Below are positions 52,575 to 58,676 of a stretch of 58,676 nt of DNA, piece after piece. The stretch covers positions 1-58,676 of the forward strand of contig JAODAX010000092.1 of NCBI GenBank assembly GCA_025463675.1, given 5' to 3'. Source of the DNA: Naasia sp. (GTDB lineage Bacteria > Actinomycetota > Actinomycetes > Actinomycetales > Microbacteriaceae). The translations under genes and the position numbers were made by a program. Each line of letters opens with the position of its first letter. Position 1 is the stretch's first letter. A model generated the notes under the pieces. The model was not told where the DNA came from. It saw only the letters and a program-made list of their open reading frames with translations, and did not search any database.

Positions 52575-52632
52575 CGCAACGTTCCCGCAGAATCGCAACC
52601 GCACACCGTTGCGATTCCGCGGCGACGTTGCG
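52575..52632. repeat. 58-bp palindromic element, copy B
   Basis: 25-nt arms with centre CGCACACC; left arm begins CGCAACGTTCCCGC, right arm ends GACGTTGCG. Arms differ at three positions. It lies in the ~260-bp gap between the divergent CNNM gene and the DUF559-like gene, 87 bp before the latter's GTG. Confidence 0.88.
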
Positions 52633-52719
52633 TCCTCCCCCGGCATAGTGAATCCGCCCCGCTCCCCCGAACTCGAACAGTGCCCACAGCGTCCCTCGCA
52701 ACCGGCGGATAGTCCCCGC

Positions 52720-53628
52720 GTGAGCATCCCCGAGACGACGACCAACGCTCCCCTCCTGTCGGCTCGCGACTGGGAGCGGCGAGGCGAGGACCCCCGCTGG
52801 CTGCGAGACCAGGAGCGCCGTGGCGCCCTCGTGCGCCTGCGGCGCGGCGTCTACGTGGCGTCCGAGACGTGGGCGGCTGCCGGCACAGAGGATCGAGCGC
52901 TCCTGCATCTCCGTGCGTACGCGACGACCGCCCAGACGCCGCCCACCTTCAGCCATCAATCCGCCGCTCTCCTGCACGGTCTGCCGCTGCTGAGGTTCGA
53001 GCCCACAGAGGTTCACATCGCCGACCGCACCGGGTCGGGTGGGCGCAGCGGAAGCGGTGTCCGCCGGCATTTCGGGCCTTCCCGGAGCAGTCACGAGGTC
53101 GGCGGCCTCTACGCAACCTCCCTGGAACGCACACTGATCGACCTCGCCGAGTCGACGCCGTTCCGGGACGCCGTGGTCGCCGTGGACGCCGGGTTGCAGC
53201 GTGTGGACCTCGCCGACGTGCGTGCGCTCGCCGCGCGTAAGGCGTGCCGCGGCTGGCGGCGGGTCCAACGGGTCCTCGACTTCGCGTCGCCCCTCGCCGA
53301 GTCTCCCGGAGAGTCCCTCAGCCGGGTCATCATGCATGAGCTCGGCCTCCCGACCCCGGTGCTCCAGCAGGATTTCCGCGATCGGCGGGGCCTCATCGGC
53401 CGGGCGGACTTCTGGTGGCCGGACGCCCGACTGATCGGCGAGTTCGACGGCCGCGTCAAGTACTCCGGGCACTTCACCGGCAGCCCCGAGGACGTGCTCT
53501 GGAGAGAGAAGCTGCGGGAGGACCGGCTCCGAGCGAGCGGAACCCGTCTCGTGCGCTGGGTGTGGGCCGATCTGGCGCGGCCGGAACGGCTTCTCGCGCT
53601 GTTGTCCGCAGCTGGGCTACCCCGATGA
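52720..53628 (+). CDS. AbiEi-N winged-helix plus DUF559 (PD-(D/E)XK-like) nuclease domain protein
   Basis: 302 aa. N-terminal part (~15-100) resembles the AbiEi antitoxin winged helix (DWERRGEDPRWLRDQ, LRRGVYVAS, FSHQSAALLHGLPLL). The C-terminal ~100 residues fit the Vsr/DUF559-type nuclease fold: GRADFWWPD, EFDGRVKYS as the E-x-K core, and WREKLREDRLRASG followed by RWVWADL. So it could bind and cut DNA; no toxin partner is adjacent. Bracketed by palindromic elements B and C, with C starting 2 bp after its stop. GATAGT lies 6 nt before GTG 52720 and there is no good ribosome site, fitting leaderless expression. Confidence 0.8.
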   Translation: MSIPETTTNAPLLSARDWERRGEDPRWLRDQERRGALVRLRRGVYVASETWAAAGTEDRALLHLRAYATTAQTPPTFSHQSAALLHGLPLLRFEPTEVHIADRTGSGGRSGSGVRRHFGPSRSSHEVGGLYATSLERTLIDLAESTPFRDAVVAVDAGLQRVDLADVRALAARKACRGWRRVQRVLDFASPLAESPGESLSRVIMHELGLPTPVLQQDFRDRRGLIGRADFWWPDARLIGEFDGRVKYSGHFTGSPEDVLWREKLREDRLRASGTRLVRWVWADLARPERLLALLSAAGLPR

Positions 53629-53630
53629 AG

Positions 53631-53688
53631 CGCAACGTTCCCGCGGAATCGCAACGGTGCGCGGTTGCGATTCTGCGGGAACGTTGCG
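53631..53688. repeat. 58-bp palindromic element, copy C
   Basis: The most perfect copy: 25-nt arms with a single G-T wobble (position 15) around centre GGTGCGCG. It fills the gap between two converging genes: 2 bp after the DUF559-like gene stop and 2 bp before the guaB1 stop. In an RNA from either strand it would form a very stable hairpin. Confidence 0.9.
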
Positions 53689-53690
53689 AA

Positions 53691-55127
53691 TCACCAGGAG
53701 ACAGGGACCGCCTTGCCCTCCTCGTAGCCGGCCGCGGACTGCACGCCCACCCGGGCGCGGGCCTGGAACTCCTCGACGGTGCGCGCGCCCGCATAGGTGA
53801 AGGAGGAGCGGACGCCGGCGGTGATCATGTCGAGGAGGTCCTCGACGGAGGGACGCAGCGGGTCGAGGTAGATGCGGGACGACGAGATGCCCTCCGCGAA
53901 GAGTTCGCGGCGCGCCAGCTCGTAGGGGTCGAGCCCGCCGAAGCGCTCGCGGACCGCCTTCGTCGACGCCATCCCCCAGCTGTCCTTGTAGAGCCGACCC
54001 GTCTCGTCCGTATCGAGGACGCCGGGCGCCTCGACGGTCCCGGCGAACCAGGAGCCGATCATCACGCTGGCCGCGCCCGCCGCGATGGCGAGAGCGACAT
54101 CGCGCGGGTAGCGGACGCCGCCGTCCGCCCACACGTGCACGCCGACGGCGCGGGCGGCCTCCGCCGTCTCGAGCACCGCCGAGAACTGCGGCCGGCCGAC
54201 CGCCGTCATCATCCGGGTGGTGCACATCGCGCCGGGCCCGACCCCCACCTTCACAATGTCGGCGCCCGCCGCGGCGAGATCGCGCACGCCCTCGGCGGTC
54301 ACGACGTTGCCGGCCACGAGCGGAAGGCCGAGCTCGAGCGCGCGCACCGTGGCGAGGGCGCGCAGCATCGACTCCTGGTGACCGTGCGCGGTGTCGAGGA
54401 CGAGCACGTCGACGCCGGCCGCGGCGAGCGCCTGCGCCTTCGCGGCGGGGTCGCCGTTGACCCCGAGGGCGGCGGCGACCAGCAGCCGGCCCGACGCATC
54501 GACCGCGGGCGTGTAGACGGTGGAGCGCACCGCCCCGCGCCTGCTCGCCGCGCCGACCACGCGGCCGTGCCGGAGCACGGGTGCGAAGTCGAGCCCGGCG
54601 GCCTGCATCGCGTCGAAGACGGCGCGTGGCGAGTCGAGATCCTCCTCCTCGAGAGCGGCGACGCGCCCGTGCACCAGGTCGCCGAGCCGGGCCTCCGGCA
54701 TCGCTCCGGCGAGTCGCTCGGCGGGCACCACCCCGACGAGGTCGCCGCCGTCGACGACGATCACGCCGAGCCCGGAGAGGGGCGGCACCCGGCGGAGCGC
54801 GGCGGCGACCGTGGCGCTCGGCGCCATCGTCCGCGCCGAGTCGAAGGCGGTCGGCTGCGCCTTCACCCAGCGGATCGCCGCGTCGAGCTCCCGCAGGGGC
54901 ATGTCCTGCGGCAGCACCGCGATCCCGCCGCGGCGTGCGAGGGCGGCGGCGAGGTCGGGCCCGGTCACCGAGTTCAAGTTGGCGGCGACCACCGGGAGAG
55001 TCGCACCGGTCTTGTCGGGCGGCGTGAGCGACACCCCGAAGCGACTGCCGACGTCGGAGCGACTCGGCACCAGGAAGACGTCGGAATAGGTGAGGTCGTG
55101 CCCCGGGCGGGGGCCGGTGAACTCCAT
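53691..55127 (-). CDS. guaB1: GuaB1-family IMP dehydrogenase/GMP reductase-related protein
   Basis: 478 aa. [14 protein letters not shown] at the N-terminus, an internal CBS pair (~100-200), [28 protein letters not shown], and the catalytic loop [14 protein letters not shown] with Cys; [10 protein letters not shown] follows. GuaB1 of mycobacteria acts as a GMP reductase with IMPDH-like architecture, and the same activity is expected. ATG 55127 has GGAGG just upstream. Diverges from kgd. Confidence 0.9.
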   Translation of the reverse strand: MEFTGPRPGHDLTYSDVFLVPSRSDVGSRFGVSLTPPDKTGATLPVVAANLNSVTGPDLAAALARRGGIAVLPQDMPLRELDAAIRWVKAQPTAFDSARTMAPSATVAAALRRVPPLSGLGVIVVDGGDLVGVVPAERLAGAMPEARLGDLVHGRVAALEEEDLDSPRAVFDAMQAAGLDFAPVLRHGRVVGAASRRGAVRSTVYTPAVDASGRLLVAAALGVNGDPAAKAQALAAAGVDVLVLDTAHGHQESMLRALATVRALELGLPLVAGNVVTAEGVRDLAAAGADIVKVGVGPGAMCTTRMMTAVGRPQFSAVLETAEAARAVGVHVWADGGVRYPRDVALAIAAGAASVMIGSWFAGTVEAPGVLDTDETGRLYKDSWGMASTKAVRERFGGLDPYELARRELFAEGISSSRIYLDPLRPSVEDLLDMITAGVRSSFTYAGARTVEEFQARARVGVQSAAGYEEGKAVPVSW

Positions 55128-55231
55128 GCCTCCACGGTAATGCTCAGGGCGAACCTGCCCTCGCGCCTCCACCGAAGGTTTAGGCTTGACACTCGGACGG
55201 AACCCAAGACATCGAGAGTGGGCGAGGCACC

Positions 55232-58200
55232 GTGTCGAGTCAGTTGACCGGAACGGACGAAGGGGCGGGCGCCGAATTCGGCGCCAATGAATGGCTCGTC
55301 GATGAGCTGTATGAGCGCTTCCGCAAGGACCGCAACTCCGTGGACGAGTCGTGGTGGCCGGTCCTCGAGACGTACCACCCGGTTGAGACCCCCGACTTGA
55401 ACGGGGACGGGTCCATCCAGCCCCCGGGTGCGCCATCGGCCCCGCCCGCAGCCCCTTCGGGGCCGCCTGCGGCTCCCTCGGCACCGGAGACGCCGTCGAC
55501 GCCCGCGCCGACCCCCGCCGAACCGAATCCGCCCGCCCCCACCGAGCCGCTCGCGCCGACGCCGAGCGAGCCGAGCCCGGCCCCCGCACGGGAACAGTCC
55601 GCGCCCGTCCAGCAGCAGAGCGCCGTGGCGGCCCGCACCACGTCGGTCGCGCCCCGCGCCCAGCCGATCCCCGCAGAGGCACCCACCGGCGGCGGGGCGC
55701 GCTCCGACCAGGCGACCGAGGACGACGTCACCACCACCCTGCGCGGGATGGCGAAGACGCTCTCCGTCAACATGGACGCGAGCCTGACGATCCCGACGGC
55801 GACCAGCGTGCGGACCATCCCCGCGAAGCTGATGATCGACAACCGGATCGTCGTCAACAACCACCTCAAGCGCACGCGCGGCGGGAAGATCTCCTTCACC
55901 CACCTCATCGGCTGGGCGATCGTGCAGGTGCTCAAGGACTTCCCGAGCCAGAACGTGCACTACGCGGAGCTCGACGGCAAGCCGAGCGTCGTCCAGCCGG
56001 CGCACGTCGGCCTCGGCATCGCGATCGACATCCCGAAGCCGGACGGCACCCGCGCGCTCCTGGTGCCGAGCATCAAGCGTGCCGACACGATGGACTTCAG
56101 CGAGTTCGTCGCCGCCTACGAGGCGCTCGTGCGCAAGGCCCGCGCCAACAAGCTGGAGGCGGGCGACTTCGCCGGCACCACGATCTCCCTCACCAACCCG
56201 GGCGGCATCGGCACCGTGCACAGCGTGCCCCGCCTGATGAAGGGCCAGGGCGCCATCATCGGTGCCGGCGCGCTGGAGTACCCGGCCGAGTTCCAGGGCT
56301 CGAGCGAGACCACCCTGGTCGACCTCGGCATCGGCAAGACGATCACCTTGACCTCCACCTACGACCACCGCGTCATCCAGGGCGCCGGGTCGGGCGAGTT
56401 CCTGAAGCTCGTGCACGAGCGCCTGATCGGCAAGCAGGACTTCTACGACCAGATTTTCGCGGCCCTGCGGATCCCGTACTCGCCGATCCGCTGGAACCCC
56501 GACATCCACGTCGACCTGTCCGACATGGTCAGCAAGACGGCTCGGGTGCAGGAGCTGATCAACGTCTACCGGGTCCGCGGCCACCTGATGGCCGATGTCG
56601 ACCCGCTCGAGTACCGCCAGCGCACCCACCCGGATCTCGAGATCGAGAGTCACGGACTCACGTTCTGGGACCTCGACCGCGAGTTCGTGATCGGCGGCTT
56701 CGGCGGCAAGCGCACGGCGAAGCTGCGCGACGTGCTCGGCATCCTGCGCGACTCGTACTGCCGCACGGTCGGCCTCGAGTACATGCACATCCAGGTGCCC
56801 GAGCAGCGCAAGTGGATCCAGGACAAGGTCGAGCGCCCGTACGTCAAGCCGACGCACGACGAGCAGATGCGCATCCTCAGCAAGCTCAACGAGGCCGAGG
56901 CCTTCGAGACCTTCCTGCAGACGAAGTACGTCGGCCAGAAGCGGTTCAGCCTGGAGGGCAGCGAGTCACTGATCTCGCTGCTCGACCGGGTGATCGAGAG
57001 CGCAGCGGAGGACGGCCTCAGCGAGGTCGGCATCGGCATGGCGCACCGCGGCCGCCTCAACGTGCTGACGAACATCGCGGGGAAGACCTACGGGCAGATC
57101 TTCCGCGAGTTCGAGGGCACGCAGGATCCGCGCACGGTCCAGGGCTCCGGCGACGTGAAGTACCACCTCGGCACCGAGGGCACCTACCAGGGCTCCGACG
57201 GCTCGACCATCCCGGTGTACCTGGCGGCGAACCCGTCGCACCTGGAAGCCGTCAACCCGGTGCTCGAAGGCATCATCCGCGCGAAGCAGGACCGCCACCC
57301 GGTAGGCAGCTTCACCGTGCTCCCCGTGCTCATCCACGGCGACGCCGCGATGGCCGGCCAGGGCGTGGTGCTGGAGACCCTGCAGCTTTCCCAGCTGCGC
57401 GGCTATCGCACCGGCGGCACCATCCACATCGTGGTGAACAACCAGGTGGGCTTCACCACCCCGCCGGCGGAAAGCCGCACGTCGGTGTACTCCACCGACG
57501 TCGCGAAGACCATCCAGTCGCCGATCCTGCATGTGAACGGCGACGACCCGGAGGCCGTTGCGCGCGTCGCGGAGCTGGCGTACGAGTTCCGCCAGACGTT
57601 CCACAAGGACGTCGTCATCGACCTCGTCTGCTACCGCCGTCGCGGCCACAACGAGGGCGACGACCCGTCGATGACGCAGCCGCTGATGTACAACCTCATC
57701 GAGGCCAAGCGCAGCGTGCGCAAGCTCTACACCGAGGCGCTCGTCGGCCGCGGCGACATCACGCAGGAGGAGTACGACCGGGCGCACCGCGACTTCCAGG
57801 ACCGCCTGGAGCGGGCGTTCGCGGAGACGCACGCCGCGCAGACCTCATCGACGCCGGTTGCGCCGGACGCCGCGAGCGACCTCGAGCAGCCCGAATCGCA
57901 GCGCGGGGACCGCCCCGACGGGGAGCCGGAGTCGACCGCGGTGAGCGAGTCGGTGATCAGCACGATCGGCTCGGCGCACGAGAACCGCCCCCAGGGCTTC
58001 ACCGTGCACCCGAAGCTGGAGGCGCTGCTGAAGAAGCGCGCCGACATGAGCCGCAACGGCGGCGTCGACTGGGCGTACGGCGAGTTGCTCGCGCTCGGTT
58101 CTCTCTTGATGGAGGGCACCCCGGTGCGGATGGCCGGCCAGGATTCGCGCCGCGGCACGTTTGTGCAGCGGCACGCGGTGCTGCACGACCGGGAGAACGG

Positions 58201-58676
58201 CCAGGAGTGGCTGCCGCTGCTCAACCTGAGCGAGAACCAGGCGAAATTCTGGATCTACGACTCCCTGCTCAGCGAGTACGCCGCGATGGGCTTCGAGTAC
58301 GGCTACTCGGTGGAGCGCCCCGACGCGCTCGTGCTGTGGGAGGCGCAGTTCGGCGACTTCGCGAACGGCGCCCAGACGATCATCGACGAGTTCGTGTCGT
58401 CCGCCGAGCAGAAGTGGGGCCAGCGCTCCAGCGTCGTCATGCTGCTGCCGCACGGCTACGAGGGCCAGGGCCCCGACCACTCCTCCGCACGCATCGAGCG
58501 CTTCCTGCAGATGTGCGCCGAGGAGAACAGGGTGGTCGCGAACCCGAGCAGTGCCGCGTCGCACTTCCCCCTGCTGCGTCAGCACGCCTACCGCCGCCCG
58601 CGGAAGCCGCTCGTGATCTTCACCCCCAAGCAGTTGCTGCGCCTCAAGGCAGCGGCGAGCCCGGTGGAGGACTTCA
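55232..58676 (+). CDS. kgd: Multifunctional 2-oxoglutarate decarboxylase/dehydrogenase E1-E2 fusion (Kgd), 5' part
   Basis: 1148 codons are present and the gene runs off the right edge. After ~60 residues comes a Pro/Ala-rich linker (~60-150), then an acyltransferase (E2-like) domain with a [14 protein letters not shown] catalytic His, and the 2-oxoglutarate dehydrogenase E1 domain ([26 protein letters not shown], ThDP-region [12 protein letters not shown]...NNQVGFTT). Actinobacterial TCA-cycle enzyme working with Lpd, inhibited by GarA-type proteins in relatives. GTG 55232 is chosen by the family N-terminus; TTGACA at 55186 is a possible -35. Confidence 0.95.
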   Translation, partial: MSSQLTGTDEGAGAEFGANEWLVDELYERFRKDRNSVDESWWPVLETYHPVETPDLNGDGSIQPPGAPSAPPAAPSGPPAAPSAPETPSTPAPTPAEPNPPAPTEPLAPTPSEPSPAPAREQSAPVQQQSAVAARTTSVAPRAQPIPAEAPTGGGARSDQATEDDVTTTLRGMAKTLSVNMDASLTIPTATSVRTIPAKLMIDNRIVVNNHLKRTRGGKISFTHLIGWAIVQVLKDFPSQNVHYAELDGKPSVVQPAHVGLGIAIDIPKPDGTRALLVPSIKRADTMDFSEFVAAYEALVRKARANKLEAGDFAGTTISLTNPGGIGTVHSVPRLMKGQGAIIGAGALEYPAEFQGSSETTLVDLGIGKTITLTSTYDHRVIQGAGSGEFLKLVHERLIGKQDFYDQIFAALRIPYSPIRWNPDIHVDLSDMVSKTARVQELINVYRVRGHLMADVDPLEYRQRTHPDLEIESHGLTFWDLDREFVIGGFGGKRTAKLRDVLGILRDSYCRTVGLEYMHIQVPEQRKWIQDKVERPYVKPTHDEQMRILSKLNEAEAFETFLQTKYVGQKRFSLEGSESLISLLDRVIESAAEDGLSEVGIGMAHRGRLNVLTNIAGKTYGQIFREFEGTQDPRTVQGSGDVKYHLGTEGTYQGSDGSTIPVYLAANPSHLEAVNPVLEGIIRAKQDRHPVGSFTVLPVLIHGDAAMAGQGVVLETLQLSQLRGYRTGGTIHIVVNNQVGFTTPPAESRTSVYSTDVAKTIQSPILHVNGDDPEAVARVAELAYEFRQTFHKDVVIDLVCYRRRGHNEGDDPSMTQPLMYNLIEAKRSVRKLYTEALVGRGDITQEEYDRAHRDFQDRLERAFAETHAAQTSSTPVAPDAASDLEQPESQRGDRPDGEPESTAVSESVISTIGSAHENRPQGFTVHPKLEALLKKRADMSRNGGVDWAYGELLALGSLLMEGTPVRMAGQDSRRGTFVQRHAVLHDRENGQEWLPLLNLSENQAKFWIYDSLLSEYAAMGFEYGYSVERPDALVLWEAQFGDFANGAQTIIDEFVSSAEQKWGQRSSVVMLLPHGYEGQGPDHSSARIERFLQMCAEENRVVANPSSAASHFPLLRQHAYRRPRKPLVIFTPKQLLRLKAAASPVEDF

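Noticed and set aside
52720-53628. Type IV toxin-antitoxin (AbiE) system
   Set aside because: Only the AbiEi-like N-terminal half is present and no AbiEii nucleotidyltransferase toxin gene lies next to it; the C-terminal nuclease-like domain is unlike AbiEi.

Overview
The window is a contiguous piece of a high-GC actinobacterial chromosome. The gene order argS/lysA/hom/thrC/thrB/rho, a fused Kgd-type 2-oxoglutarate decarboxylase, GuaB1, a DUF222-HNH gene, NnrD and a Rho with an Ala/Pro/Glu-rich N-terminal insert all point to Actinobacteria, most probably Microbacteriaceae. This placement is an inference from gene content; no rRNA is present and no genus can be fixed. There is no prophage, integrase, recognisable transposase or CRISPR array.

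Layout. 1-9574 (minus strand): argS, a DUF222-HNH nuclease gene, an LmeA-like protein, then lysA-hom-thrC-thrB coupled by 4-nt overlaps, then rho, which runs off the left edge. 9696-11896: a lipoprotein and a transglutaminase-like protein ending inside a shared 24-bp palindrome, an F420/NADP-type oxidoreductase and tRNA-Arg(CCG). 12044-18762: a sulfur-amino-acid region with a MetE-C-like protein facing a tight metQ-metN-metI-aminotransferase-luxS-2OG-oxygenase operon, headed by a palindromic putative operator and a possible 36-aa secreted peptide. 19024-20441: a copper-related pair (membrane protein plus YcnI), followed by a large nested inverted repeat. 20571-24947: a coupled chain of arginase-fold protein, enoyl-CoA hydratase, flavin disulfide reductase, HExxH-like small protein and SDR. 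25052-30110 (minus): siderophore-interacting protein behind an iron box, amidase, GNAT, Ung, peptidase E-like protein and a phosphoribosyltransferase. 30154-34234: MFS, membrane proteins, SDR and an acyltransferase. 34310-36985: metY and metX (homoserine to O-acetylhomoserine to homocysteine).

37310-41482 is a four-gene signalling unit: response regulator, histidine kinase, a six-TM protein whose cytoplasmic half looks like a kinase without its catalytic boxes, and a second paralogous response regulator. 41614-47089 holds an MFS exporter, a UPF0045 protein, a GT87-like membrane protein and a polar amino acid ABC transporter. 47133-47991 is a decaying ApbE/FMN-binding locus. 48094-52459 holds nnrD, an old yellow enzyme and two CNNM/CorC-type CBS proteins. 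52720-53628 encodes an AbiEi-N plus DUF559 nuclease-like protein. guaB1 and the 5' part of kgd close the window.

The most unusual signal is a 58-bp imperfect palindrome present three times with identical length (41554, 52575, 53631). Two copies bracket the DUF559-like gene, an arrangement reminiscent of REP elements bracketing their tyrosine transposase, but with a different kind of protein. A second window-wide pattern is a TAnnnT -10 box exactly 6-7 nt before many start codons, indicating extensive leaderless transcription.
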